A stretch of 64,000 nt of DNA from Cetobacterium sp050033475 (GCF_050033475.1 NZ_CP188321.1:96267-160266); one strand, 5' to 3'. Shown: positions 49,852 through 58,034, counted from the stretch's first letter. The notes: generated by a model not told the origin, from the sequence alone. Numbers and translations: made by a program.

Positions 49852-51228
49852 ATGTTCGACAAAAATATTTATATCCAAAGAAGAAAATTATTAAAAAATT
49901 ATTTAAAAACTGGAATTATACTACTTCCTGGAAATTCAAATTCTCCAATGTGCTGTCAAGATAATTGCTATCCTTTTATTCAAGATTCTATATTCTCATA
50001 TTTTTTTGGAATTAATGAACCTAATTTTGTAGGAGTTATTGACGTTGATAATGATAAAGATTATATTTTTGCTAAAGACTTTACATTAGACGATATAATT
50101 TGGATGGGTCCTCAAAAATTATTTAAAGACTTAGTTGAAGAAGTTGGTGTATATAATTTCATTGATATTGATAATTTAAAAAATTTTTTAACAAATATTA
50201 ATAAAAAAATACATTATGTGAATCCTTACCGTGATGATATAAAACTATTATTAGCAAATATATTAAATATCAATCCTTTTGATATAGCTAAGTTTTCTTC
50301 TTTAGAACTTACAAAATCAATAATAAAGCTTAGAAGTATTAAATCTAAAGAAGAAATTTCTGAAATTGAAAAAGCTGTTAATATTACAAGAAAAATGCAT
50401 TTAGAAGCTATGACTGTAGCTAAAGCTGGAATGAAAGAATATGAAGTTACAGCTGCTGTAGAGGCTATTTGTAAAAAATATAATGCTTATCCTTCTTTTC
50501 ATACTATTTGCACTATAAATGGTGAAATATTACATAATCATTCTCAAAATAATATTTTAAAAAATGGTGATTTACTTTTATTAGATTGTGGTGCTAAGTC
50601 TGAAAGTGGTTATTGTGGTGATATGACTAGTGTATTTCCTATTTCTGGAACATTTACAAAAGAACAAACTACTTTTTATAATATTTTAATTAATATGTTT
50701 GAAACAGCTGAAAAAGAAATTAAACCATATATTACTTATAAAGAAGTACATTTAAAAGTTTCTAAAATTTTATTAGAAGAATTAAAAAAACTAAATTTAG
50801 TTAAAGGTGAAATTAATGATTTAATTGAAAATGGTATATATGGTCTATTTATGCCTCATGGTTTAGGCCATATGTTAGGATTAGATGTTCATGATATGGA
50901 AAACTTAGGAGAAGATCTTGTCGGATATGATGAAACTTGTCAAAGAAGTAATTTAATGGGATTAAAATCTTTAAGACTAGCCAAAAAATTAGAACCTGGT
51001 TTTGTCTTTACTATTGAACCTGGTATTTATTTCATTCCTGAATTAATAAAAAAATGGAAATCTGAAAATAAATTCATTGAATACTTAAATTATAATGAAA
51101 TTGAGAAGTTATCGGGAAAAATTGGTATGCGTTATGAAGGAAATTATGTAATTACAGAAAATGGTTCTAAAAGACTTGGTGAACCAATGCCTAGAACTAT
51201 TGATGAAATAGAAACATTATTAAAATAG
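49852..51228 (+). CDS. M24 family aminopeptidase P-like metallopeptidase
   Basis: 458 residues. The N-terminal creatinase-like domain (about 1-170) is followed by the pita-bread catalytic domain. Metal ligands: L-L-L-D-C-G-A and C-G-D-M-T (two Asp), H-G-L-G-H-M-L-G-L-D-V-H-D (His), F-T-I-E-P-G-I-Y-F (Glu) and Y-E-G-N-Y-V-I (Glu). It removes N-terminal residues before proline in the cytoplasm. AGGAGG precedes the ATG and TATAAT lies at about 49807. Single gene between the rRNA promoter and a terminator. Confidence 0.9.
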   Translation: MFDKNIYIQRRKLLKNYLKTGIILLPGNSNSPMCCQDNCYPFIQDSIFSYFFGINEPNFVGVIDVDNDKDYIFAKDFTLDDIIWMGPQKLFKDLVEEVGVYNFIDIDNLKNFLTNINKKIHYVNPYRDDIKLLLANILNINPFDIAKFSSLELTKSIIKLRSIKSKEEISEIEKAVNITRKMHLEAMTVAKAGMKEYEVTAAVEAICKKYNAYPSFHTICTINGEILHNHSQNNILKNGDLLLLDCGAKSESGYCGDMTSVFPISGTFTKEQTTFYNILINMFETAEKEIKPYITYKEVHLKVSKILLEELKKLNLVKGEINDLIENGIYGLFMPHGLGHMLGLDVHDMENLGEDLVGYDETCQRSNLMGLKSLRLAKKLEPGFVFTIEPGIYFIPELIKKWKSENKFIEYLNYNEIEKLSGKIGMRYEGNYVITENGSKRLGEPMPRTIDEIETLLK

Positions 51229-51232
51229 AAAA

Positions 51233-51270
51233 AGAAATGAGGCTACTGAATAATCAGTAGCCTCATTTCT
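51233..51270. terminator. Bidirectional terminator
   Basis: Perfect 17-bp stem AGAAATGAGGCTACTGA with a four-base loop, between convergent genes; it overlaps the tpx stop. Confidence 0.9.
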
Positions 51271-51769
51271 ATCTTACATGATGAACAACTTTTAATGCCT
51301 CTTCATAATTAGGTTCATGGGTAATCTCAGGAACTATTTCAACATATTGAACAACACCATTTTTATCTATCACGATAACTGTTCTTGCTAATAAGTTTAA
51401 TTCTTTTATTAATAATCCATATTTAGTTGCAAAATCATGATCTTTATAGTCTGATAAAGTAATTGCACTTTTTATATCTTTATTAGCACAAAATCTTCCT
51501 ATTGCAAATGGTAAATCTTCAGAGATTGTTATTACATGAACTTTATCTAAATTCCCTGCTTCTTTATTAAATCTAATTGTTTGAAGTTCACAAACAGGTG
51601 TATCAACAGAAGGCATACTTGTTATTACTATTGTTTTACCTTTTAAAGATTCTAATGTAAACTCACTTAAATCAGGTTTTACTGCTTTAAAATTTGGTGC
51701 TTTATCTCCAACTTTTATTTGTTCTCCAACTAGAGTCAATTCATTTCCTTGAAAAGTTACTTTTTTCAT
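51269..51769 (-). CDS. tpx: Thiol peroxidase Tpx
   Basis: 166 residues, atypical 2-Cys peroxiredoxin. P-S-V-D-T-P-V-C-E-L-Q-T with peroxidatic Cys60, and F-C-A-N-K-D with resolving Cys94, at the spacing seen in E. coli Tpx (61/95). It reduces H2O2 and alkyl hydroperoxides with thioredoxin, as expected in an anaerobe needing oxygen protection. AGGAGG precedes the start; probably monocistronic. Confidence 0.95.
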   Translation of the reverse strand: MKKVTFQGNELTLVGEQIKVGDKAPNFKAVKPDLSEFTLESLKGKTIVITSMPSVDTPVCELQTIRFNKEAGNLDKVHVITISEDLPFAIGRFCANKDIKSAITLSDYKDHDFATKYGLLIKELNLLARTVIVIDKNGVVQYVEIVPEITHEPNYEEALKVVHHVR

Positions 51770-51835
51770 TATAATTTACCTCCTAGCAAATTTATCTATT
51801 TTATTTTACTAATAAAAAAGTATATTCCTTCTAAT

Positions 51836-53137
51836 TTATCCTATATTTCCATAAAATATTCCTAATAATATTATAATTATTGTTCCTGGAATAAAAATAT
51901 ATTTTCCTACTTTCAATATTATATATGATAATTTTTTATTACCAGATTTTGAAATTTCATCAATTATTTTATTCTCAGGTATTCCATAAAAATAACATCC
52001 TAATATTAGAACTGCTCCTATTGGTAACAATATTCCGCTCATAAAATCAGCAAATTTTCCAAATAATTCAATATTAATATCTAATACTAGTCCTAATACT
52101 AATGATATTAAAGCTACAATAATTGATGACTTTTTTCTAGAAATATTAAATTTTTCTATTAATGTTTCTACAGGCACCTCTAATAAATTAACAGTAGAAG
52201 ATAAGGCTGCAAAAATTATACTTAGAAAAAATATCGCTCCTAAAAAGTTTCCAAAAGGTATATTTTTAAAAATAGTTGGAATTGTTATGAATAATAAAGC
52301 TGGACCAGATGTTATATTTAAATTAAAAGCAAATGCTGCCGGTATTATTATAAATCCAGCCATTAAAGCTGCTATAGTATCTAGAATACAAGTTTTTATA
52401 ACACTATCAACTATATTTACATCATCTTTTAGATAACTTCCATAAACTAATAATGCTGCTCCACTAATTCCAACTGTAAAGAAAGCTTGTCCTAAAGCCA
52501 TTACCCATGTTTCAATCTTTAGAAGTTCTTCCCACTTAGGTTGAATTAAATAATTTACTCCATTCATTGCTCCATCTAATTTTAAAGTATTTATTAATAA
52601 ACCTATAAAAATAATAAACATTAAAGGCATTACAATTTTATTTAATTTTTCTATTCCTTTAACTACACCAATTGATATTATTCCTATACTCAAAATAATT
52701 CCGATTAAGTGCCATGGAATAGATTGAGATGTCCCTGCAAAAGAAAAGAAATATTGTTCATAATCAATGTGATTAATATCTCCTACTAAATATAAATAAA
52801 AATATTTAATTACCCACCCAAAAACTATTACATAAAAAATATAAATCCCTGTAACCGCAACTATTGGAACCAGAGGAAAATAATTTATAATCTTATTTTT
52901 AAAATATTTTGGTACTTCTAGTACACCTTTCTTCATCATTCTCCCAAAAGAAATTTCACCGACTAAACCTATAAATGCAAATAAACTCATAAATATAAAA
53001 TATGGAATTAAAAATGCTGCACCTCCATATTTTCCTAATTTCCATGAAAATAACCAAATATTTCCTAATCCTATTGCTGCTCCTGTACAAGATAAAATAA
53101 AACCAATTTTATCTGTAAATTTCTCTCTTTTTTCCAT
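51836..53137 (-). CDS. Sodium-dependent NSS family transporter, probably tryptophan (TnaT-like)
   Basis: 433 residues, about 11 membrane segments, the size of bacterial NSS (LeuT/TnaT) proteins. The first helix has G-A-A-I-G-L-G-N-I-W with the unwound Na+-binding G-N-I-W motif, then P-Y and G-E-I-S-F-G-R. Bacterial NSS proteins import tryptophan, tyrosine, leucine or other amino acids with Na+. Sequence alone does not fix the substrate, but the leader peptide with two adjacent Trp codons 124 bases upstream points to tryptophan. An intrinsic terminator sits between leader and gene. Confidence 0.85.
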   Translation of the reverse strand: MEKREKFTDKIGFILSCTGAAIGLGNIWLFSWKLGKYGGAAFLIPYFIFMSLFAFIGLVGEISFGRMMKKGVLEVPKYFKNKIINYFPLVPIVAVTGIYIFYVIVFGWVIKYFYLYLVGDINHIDYEQYFFSFAGTSQSIPWHLIGIILSIGIISIGVVKGIEKLNKIVMPLMFIIFIGLLINTLKLDGAMNGVNYLIQPKWEELLKIETWVMALGQAFFTVGISGAALLVYGSYLKDDVNIVDSVIKTCILDTIAALMAGFIIIPAAFAFNLNITSGPALLFITIPTIFKNIPFGNFLGAIFFLSIIFAALSSTVNLLEVPVETLIEKFNISRKKSSIIVALISLVLGLVLDINIELFGKFADFMSGILLPIGAVLILGCYFYGIPENKIIDEISKSGNKKLSYIILKVGKYIFIPGTIIIILLGIFYGNIG

Positions 53138-53167
53138 AAATAATACCCCTTTAATCTAATTTTTATA

Positions 53168-53200
53168 TAAAAAAAAGACAGCCTGGAAAGGCTGCCTTTA
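53168..53200 (-). terminator. Attenuator-type terminator between the Trp leader and the NSS gene
   Basis: On the minus transcript AAAGGCAGCC pairs with GGCTGTCTTT (10 pairs, one G-U, six-base loop), followed by eight U. It ends about 30 bases before the NSS start codon. The segment TTGTCTT just upstream (53226-53232) can pair with AAGGCAG of the 5' arm, a possible antiterminator. Confidence 0.8.
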
Positions 53201-53249
53201 TATATTTAATTAAAAAATAAATAATAAGACAATATCCAAATTCTTTTCT

Positions 53250-53287
53250 AAAAGTACTATTTAATTTTTTAAGATAATAGTACTTTT
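53250..53287 (-). promoter_or_regulatory. 12-bp hairpin overlapping the Trp leader ORF
   Basis: AAAAGTACTATT (53276-53287) pairs perfectly with AATAGTACTTTT (53250-53261) on the minus transcript. Its 5' arm begins at the codon right after the tandem Trp codons, so a ribosome stalled there would cover it. Confidence 0.75.
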
Positions 53288-53314
53288 CCACCAAGAATTT
53301 AAAATATTTCTCAT
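53261..53314 (-). CDS. Leader peptide with tandem tryptophan codons
   Basis: Open frame of 17 codons encoding MRNILNSWWKSTIILKN, then TAA. The ATG has a textbook ribosome site (AGGAGG, eight bases upstream), far too good for a chance short frame. Codons 8 and 9 are both TGG, while tryptophan is rare in AT-rich genomes. The frame is followed by a hairpin that overlaps its 3' part, then an intrinsic terminator, then the NSS transporter. This is the arrangement of ribosome-mediated attenuation (trp leader, or tnaC as a variant). Not previously known to me in this setting; expression is inferred. Confidence 0.75.
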   Translation of the reverse strand: MRNILNSWWKSTIILKN

Positions 53315-53375
53315 AATTTATTCCTCCTCTTTAAATTTTTAGTTATTATATAAACAAATAATTATTAAAGCCACT

Positions 53376-53777
53376 TTATTTTATTCTGTTTATTAAAATT
53401 TCTAAATTTTTTCTATTTTTTTCTAAATTCATAGCTGATTTATATATTTCAATATGAATTGAAAAATTAGCTCTATCAAAATTAATTTTTTGCCACTCTA
53501 AAACTTCATCCAAATTTTTAAAATTATGATCTTTAATAAAGGTTTCATTTATATAAAAATATGTATCTAAAGAAGAAATTATAATATCCAAGATTTCTGG
53601 GCTTTGGTATACTCCAATTGCTTTATTTATATTACTAATATTATTTTCTATATAATAATAATAATTTGTAACATTTTTTATATATTTATTTTGAGTATAA
53701 TTTATGAAACTTATATAAAACAATATTAATGAGAAAAGAAAAATTAGTATAAAATTAAAAAAATTCTTTATCTTCAT
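53376..53777 (-). CDS. Unrecognised protein with one N-terminal membrane anchor
   Basis: 133 residues. Residues about 7-26 are strongly hydrophobic (anchor or uncleaved signal); the remainder is a soluble, Asn/Tyr/Ile-rich, mainly helical domain outside the membrane. Tyr-Tyr-Tyr-Tyr at about 39-42. I do not recognise a family. It lies between nanM and the Trp leader on the same strand. A ribosome site (GGGGAGG) precedes the ATG. Confidence 0.55.
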   Translation of the reverse strand: MKIKNFFNFILIFLFSLILFYISFINYTQNKYIKNVTNYYYYIENNISNINKAIGVYQSPEILDIIISSLDTYFYINETFIKDHNFKNLDEVLEWQKINFDRANFSIHIEIYKSAMNLEKNRKNLEILINRIK

Positions 53778-53887
53778 AATATTTAAACCTCCCCTAGTAA
53801 CTTTTCTAACCAGAATAATTTCTCGGCTAGGAATGGCCAGAAAAGATTTTTTATATTATATTAATAATATTATGAAGATTTCCTTTT

Positions 53888-53908
53888 TTATGGCCACTTC
53901 TGCTGTAT
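53888..53908 (+). repeat. Solitary iteron copy at the nanM 3' end
   Basis: TTATGGCCACTTCTGCTGTAT, 1.5 kb left of the main iteron array, in the same orientation, with its last base in the nanM stop codon. The 17-base core TGGCCACTTCTGCTGTA is identical to the array units. Confidence 0.9.
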
Positions 53909-55050
53909 TAATTAATAGTTCCTATATACATTTTTTCTGTTCTAACACCAGGCTTTATTTCTCCATTTATAGAATATAATTTATTTCCAATTAAAACTAA
54001 TCCTTCTCCACATGGAGCATTAAAAGGAACTTCACCTATAGATTTCCAAGTATTATCTTTTGCATTATATATTAAAATATTTTTATTCCAATTAAAATCT
54101 TGTGGGTCTGTTGTAAAGTATTTTTCTTTAAAATTTTGTAGTTGTTTATCTTTTAATGTACTTAGATTTTTAACGGCATTGTCATAAACTTCTTTATTAA
54201 ATCCACCTATAACTAATAACTCATTATTATTAAGTTTTACAGAACTAGCACCTAATAGAGATATTTCTTTATTATTTACTTTTACAGAATTAACTTTTTC
54301 CCATTTATTTGTATTGAAGTTATATGCAAATCCATCTGTATAAGCTATATTTGACCCTCCACTAAAAACATAAAAGGCATCAGATTGTCCATTATTAAGA
54401 ATTTGTCCTACTGATTGAGATCTTGCTTCTCCTGGATAATTAGGTAATTTTTTAGTTTCTTTTGTAATTAAATTATATGAATAAAAATCGTTACTATCTT
54501 TACCATTATGCTTACCATTTACAATGTATAGTATATTATTTTTTATAGCAATTGTTCCTCCAAAATAAGTAAACGGTAGTTCTCCAATTTCATGAACGTT
54601 TATTTTATTATCTTTTGTAAGAGTTAAATGATATATTTTATTACTTATTCCTGAATCATTTGCTCCTCCTATATAATATATTCCATTTTCAGTGGAAACT
54701 GTACTTCCATATCCTGTTTCTTGTTTCAATAATTGATGATTTATTGTTTCTAATTTACCATTTTTTTCTTCTAAAACATATAAATCAGGATAATGTTTTT
54801 TTGCTCCTCCTTCTAATACTGATTTATATGGGAAGTTTGCTCCTCCTGCTATTATAATTTTATTATTTATATTTCCTGCTAAAGGTCCTGCAACCCCATG
54901 TTGTTTAGTAAATCCTGTAGGTGCATCTAAATTTCCTCCAACAGTCCATGTTATTTTTTGAGTTGTTTCTGACGATACTTTTAAATTGTTATTAGAACAT
55001 CCTGTCATTATAAAAGTTGTTGCAATAATTCCAAATAGTATTTTTTTCAT
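53908..55050 (-). CDS. nanM: N-acetylneuraminate epimerase-like Kelch lipoprotein (NanM)
   Basis: 380 residues. Lipoprotein signal with Cys18 (M-T-G-C-S). About six Kelch repeats form a beta-propeller; typical bits are I-I-A-G-G-A-N-F-P, Y-Y-I-G-G-A-N-D-S-G and L-L-V-I-G-G-F-N-K. NanM converts alpha- to beta-sialic acid outside the inner membrane. Usual length is about 370. I start at ATG 55050, eight bases after AGGAG; a GTG three codons earlier is inside the spacing. No other sialic-acid genes are in the window. Confidence 0.85.
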   Translation of the reverse strand: MKKILFGIIATTFIMTGCSNNNLKVSSETTQKITWTVGGNLDAPTGFTKQHGVAGPLAGNINNKIIIAGGANFPYKSVLEGGAKKHYPDLYVLEEKNGKLETINHQLLKQETGYGSTVSTENGIYYIGGANDSGISNKIYHLTLTKDNKINVHEIGELPFTYFGGTIAIKNNILYIVNGKHNGKDSNDFYSYNLITKETKKLPNYPGEARSQSVGQILNNGQSDAFYVFSGGSNIAYTDGFAYNFNTNKWEKVNSVKVNNKEISLLGASSVKLNNNELLVIGGFNKEVYDNAVKNLSTLKDKQLQNFKEKYFTTDPQDFNWNKNILIYNAKDNTWKSIGEVPFNAPCGEGLVLIGNKLYSINGEIKPGVRTEKMYIGTIN

Positions 55051-55247
55051 TAAGCTCACTCCTTAAATAAAATTTTTGTTATTAGGATATTACCTTATTT
55101 TTGTTAAAAAACAAGTGGTTTCTTTTATAATGTTTATAGTTGTTTTTTTTGTTTATATTGTTTATATTGTTAGTTGCAAAAAAATAAAAAAAAAAATGGC
55201 TTGCAAAGCATTATAAATAAAGGATTTCAGAGAATTTTATTTGAAAA

Positions 55248-55362
55248 TATTTATGGCCACTTCTGCTGTATATTTATGGCCACTTCTGCTGTATATTTAT
55301 GGCCACTTCTGCTGTATATTTATGGCCACTTCTGCTGTATATTTATGGCCACTTCTGCTGTA
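55248..55362 (+). repeat. Five tandem 23-bp iterons
   Basis: Five perfect copies at 55248-55270, 55271-55293, 55294-55316, 55317-55339 and 55340-55362 with no spacers. Each contains the core TGGCCACTTCTGCTGTA. A 23-bp period places copies on nearly the same DNA face. A degenerate sixth copy follows at about 55381-55398. Confidence 0.97.
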
Positions 55363-55409
55363 TATTTATTTATTTTAAAAATAGCCGTTACTGCTGCATA
55401 TTCTTTAGA

Positions 55410-55455
55410 TTGATTAATAATTTCTATTATAGTAAAATATACAGCAGAAGTGGAT
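55410..55455 (+). promoter_or_regulatory. rep promoter with inverted iteron operator
   Basis: TTGATT (55410-55415), 17-base spacer, TAAAAT (55433-55438). The inverted iteron core TACAGCAGAAGTGG (55440-55453) begins two bases after the -10 element, where Rep binding would block initiation. Inverted iterons at the rep promoter are the usual autorepression device of iteron plasmids. Confidence 0.8.
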
Positions 55456-55479
55456 AATTTTAAAATTGAGGAGGAATAG

Positions 55480-57321
55480 ATGAAAAAGTTGAAAGGAGTC
55501 AATATTCCTTTAAACGAAAGAATAGATACAGGACCTAGTGAAATAGTTGAAAAGTTTTTAGATGTATCTGAAATTGAAAATGAAAAAAGCAATAGTTTAG
55601 TAAGAATAGATATAAATGTTATTGAATATCCATTATTTACAAAAAGTACAAGTAAAAAGAAAAATCAAATAATAAGATATTTTTTTAATAGATCAAAAGA
55701 AGCTTATATTCAAGTAAATCCTACTGCGGGAGATTATATTCCAGGGGAATTTGAAGAAAGAGTGTTTATAGCCATATTAAAAATAATGAGAGATAAACGT
55801 TATAGTAATATATTTTATACTACGGTTAGTGAAATATTAACTAATATGGGAATACCTCAGGAAACTTTTAGGGGTTTTTATAGTAGAATTAGCAAAGCTT
55901 TAGTAAGATTATCACAAACAAGCTATACTTTTAAAAATTCCTTATATTCTAATAAAATTAAGGGAATTATAGAAGAACAAGTTAATACAAATATTATGAA
56001 TATTAGATCTATATCAATAAAACAAGCAACAAATGATGAATTAAATCAATTTAAAGATAGAAGAGTAAAAGAAGTAATTAAGGTTTCTATATCAGATCAT
56101 TTTTATGATAATATAATAAGAAAAGGATATTTAGTTTATGATTCGCAGCTGTTATTAAGTATGGAAAATCCAATAACAAGAGCGTTGTATATGCTAATAA
56201 ATAAGTTAAGGTTTGATAGATTATATTTAAAAGTATTATCTATGAATTTAATAAAAAGAATCCCTTTAAGTGAAAATATTCAAAAAATAGGAAGAACAAT
56301 TAAAGTTTTAGAAAAAAGTTGTGAAGAATTGAAAAAAATGGATTTAATAGAACATTATAAAATAATAAAAAATAGTAAATGGATTGAATCGGAAATAGAG
56401 TTTTACTTTGATAAAAGACATAATAATTTAAAGCAATCTTATTTTTTTGATGATAAAAATCATTTTGATAATCTATTGATAACACATACAGATGGTGGAG
56501 CTCAACTGGTTAATGATGGAAATAGACATTTTGAAACAGTAAAATTAGAAACTTTAGATAAAATTCCTACAGATGAAAAAGTTAAGTTAATCTTAGAAAT
56601 TATGCCAGGAAAAGCTAGAGAATTGAAAACTTTACCTAAGGCAATTAAAGATGCCATAAGGCATTATGGCTTTGAATATATTAAACTTGTAGCTCAGTAT
56701 ATGTCTAAAAAAAATGTAAGTAATATTAGAAGTTATTTTTTACAAACTTTAGAAAAAGGTTGGGCTGAGGAATATATATTGCAAAATAAAAAAATTAATA
56801 CAGCAGAAGTGGCCAAAAGTGAAATTGAAGTAGGAGAATTAGTAAAAGATACAAAAGATGAAGTAATAATAAATGATTATCTATTATCTTTAACAACAGA
56901 GCAAAGAATTATATTAGAAGAGCAAGTATATAAAGATTATATTAAAGAATGCGGTATGGAAGGTAAAATTCAAAAAATGGCCTTTAGTGCTGCTAAAGAA
57001 AGTTTAATAAAAAAATATGTAGAAAAAAATATTGATGTATTAAAAATAGAATTTAATACAGCAGAAGTGGCCAAAAATGAAAATATAGTAGAGAAATCTA
57101 AAAATGAAACAATATTGATAAGTAAAATTTATAAAAATATGTCTATGTTCCAATTAGATATTTTGGAATTATTAGAAGGATATGATGCTAAAGAAGTTAA
57201 TAAGATAATTAGATTAGTTAATATTACTAAATACTTTGAAGGTGAAATTGAAAATCATCACATAGAAATTGAATATATAGATAATGAAGAAAGTAAAATA
57301 AAATTAGAGAAAAGGGATTAA
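55480..57321 (+). CDS. Plasmid-type replication initiator (RepA/RPA-like)
   Basis: 613 residues. The N-terminal half (about 45-320) resembles the replication initiator protein A family: Y-P-L-F-T-K-S, Y-I-Q-V-N-P-T-A-G-D-Y-I-P-G-E-F-E-E-R-V-F-I-A-I-L, then winged-helix-like segments. About 360-430 is a second helical domain (G-K-A-R-E-L, A-I-R-H-Y-G-F-E-Y-I-K). The heptapeptide NTAEVAK occurs at 440-446 and 526-532, each encoded by an inverted iteron core. Expected role: binds the adjacent iterons and opens the origin. GAGGAGG precedes the ATG. The stop overlaps that of the opposing parA-operon gene. Confidence 0.82.
   Translation: MKKLKGVNIPLNERIDTGPSEIVEKFLDVSEIENEKSNSLVRIDINVIEYPLFTKSTSKKKNQIIRYFFNRSKEAYIQVNPTAGDYIPGEFEERVFIAILKIMRDKRYSNIFYTTVSEILTNMGIPQETFRGFYSRISKALVRLSQTSYTFKNSLYSNKIKGIIEEQVNTNIMNIRSISIKQATNDELNQFKDRRVKEVIKVSISDHFYDNIIRKGYLVYDSQLLLSMENPITRALYMLINKLRFDRLYLKVLSMNLIKRIPLSENIQKIGRTIKVLEKSCEELKKMDLIEHYKIIKNSKWIESEIEFYFDKRHNNLKQSYFFDDKNHFDNLLITHTDGGAQLVNDGNRHFETVKLETLDKIPTDEKVKLILEIMPGKARELKTLPKAIKDAIRHYGFEYIKLVAQYMSKKNVSNIRSYFLQTLEKGWAEEYILQNKKINTAEVAKSEIEVGELVKDTKDEVIINDYLLSLTTEQRIILEEQVYKDYIKECGMEGKIQKMAFSAAKESLIKKYVEKNIDVLKIEFNTAEVAKNENIVEKSKNETILISKIYKNMSMFQLDILELLEGYDAKEVNKIIRLVNITKYFEGEIENHHIEIEYIDNEESKIKLEKRD
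56797..56818 (-). repeat. Iteron core inside rep (copy A)
   Basis: The inverted 17-base core TACAGCAGAAGTGGCCA lies within codons 440-446 of rep and encodes NTAEVAK. Confidence 0.95.
57055..57076 (-). repeat. Iteron core inside rep (copy B)
   Basis: A second identical inverted core, 258 bases after copy A and in the same reading frame, within codons 526-532, again encoding NTAEVAK. Confidence 0.95.
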
Positions 57322-57337
57322 TCCTTTTCTCTAATTT
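57301..57337. terminator. Bidirectional terminator shared by the rep and parA-operon 3' ends
   Basis: AAATTAGAGAAAAGG (57301-57315) and its exact complement (57323-57337) flank a seven-base loop holding both stop codons. The stem lies entirely inside the last codons of two convergent genes. It has few G-C pairs and only a short T run, so termination strength is uncertain. Confidence 0.65.
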
Positions 57338-58034
57338 GTAAGATTAGATTTGATATTTCTTTATTAAGTAATTCTATTTTTTCCACAAGTTCTTTTGGAT
57401 AATTTGCTAAAGAAGCTTTAGAATTTAATATTTTATAAATTTCTTTATTTATTTTTTCAAAATCATAATAAAATTTATTTTTTGATATATTTAAAGAAAT
57501 TAAATTCTTTTTCAAATTTATTAATTCTTTTCTTGTTTGAATTTTTTTATTTAATACAGCATCAATAAGTATCTGATCTGCATTTGGTGAAGAAATTTCA
57601 TAAGTTAAAGATAAAGGTAAAGTTTCAAAATAATCTTTTAATTCTTTGGTTGAACAATATTTTTGAAAAAATTTATATCTATTAATAAGTCTTTCAGAAG
57701 TTTTTTTATTTATCTTAAGATATTCGAGCCAAGAATAAAAACACCCATTTTTATTATTAGCATATTTAAGATTAGCTTCAAACAGAATTTTACCAGCAGT
57801 TGTATGATAATTATTTTTAGCTTTGATAAGTTCTTTTTCAAAAAATAATAATTCATTTCTTGCATCTATATCTTCAATAGAATCATAGCTGAAGACTACT
57901 TCTGAATTAGTAGTAAAATCTTCTTCAATAAAAGTTACTTTATATTCTTTTTCTATAACTAAATCAGAACTTTCTTTTTTTTTAAAAGAATCTTTTTTTA
58001 ATTTTTCAAGAACATTAATAGTAGATTTAGCCAT
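57318..58034 (-). CDS. DUF3102-like partner of ParA, probable partition/replicon protein
   Basis: 238 residues, charged and helical, no membrane segment. About 85-135 has F-F-E-K-E-L-I-K-A-K-N-N-Y, then G-C-F-Y-S-W-L-E-Y-L-K-I-N-K-K-T-S-E-R-L-I-N-R-Y-K-F-F, which recalls the DUF3102-type plasmid proteins found after parA. The N-S-E-R-L-I-like part looks like a helix-turn-helix. It overlaps the parA stop by eight bases. It may be the centromere-binding (ParB-role) protein, though it is not a classic ParB. Confidence 0.65.
   Translation of the reverse strand: MAKSTINVLEKLKKDSFKKKESSDLVIEKEYKVTFIEEDFTTNSEVVFSYDSIEDIDARNELLFFEKELIKAKNNYHTTAGKILFEANLKYANNKNGCFYSWLEYLKINKKTSERLINRYKFFQKYCSTKELKDYFETLPLSLTYEISSPNADQILIDAVLNKKIQTRKELINLKKNLISLNISKNKFYYDFEKINKEIYKILNSKASLANYPKELVEKIELLNKEISNLILQIREKD

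Larger units (their letters stand above)
55051..55479. other. Putative iteron-type replication origin region
   Basis: About 430 bases without a gene. From left: a very T-rich stretch with repeated TTTATATTG-like motifs (about 55140-55175), an A-run, the five-copy iteron array, a degenerate copy (TAGCCGTTACTGCTGCAT), and the rep promoter overlapped by an inverted iteron. AGTGGATAA (55450-55458) matches eight of nine bases of a DnaA box in reverse. AT-rich melting region, iterons, DnaA-like site and rep in order is the standard layout of an iteron plasmid origin. Confidence 0.8.

Noticed and set aside
53168..53375. T-box riboswitch upstream of the NSS transporter
   Set aside because: No T-box sequence (AGGGTGGNACCGCG-like) is present; the leader ORF with Trp codons explains the hairpins better.
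55248..55362. CRISPR-like array
   Set aside because: The repeats abut without spacers, and no cas genes are present; iteron array with rep is the better explanation.
55174..55413. A 79-codon open frame running through the iteron array, giving a repetitive Cys/Phe/Tyr-rich peptide
   Set aside because: The frame exists only because the 23-bp iteron has no stop in some frames; there is no ribosome site, and it overlaps the origin and rep promoter.
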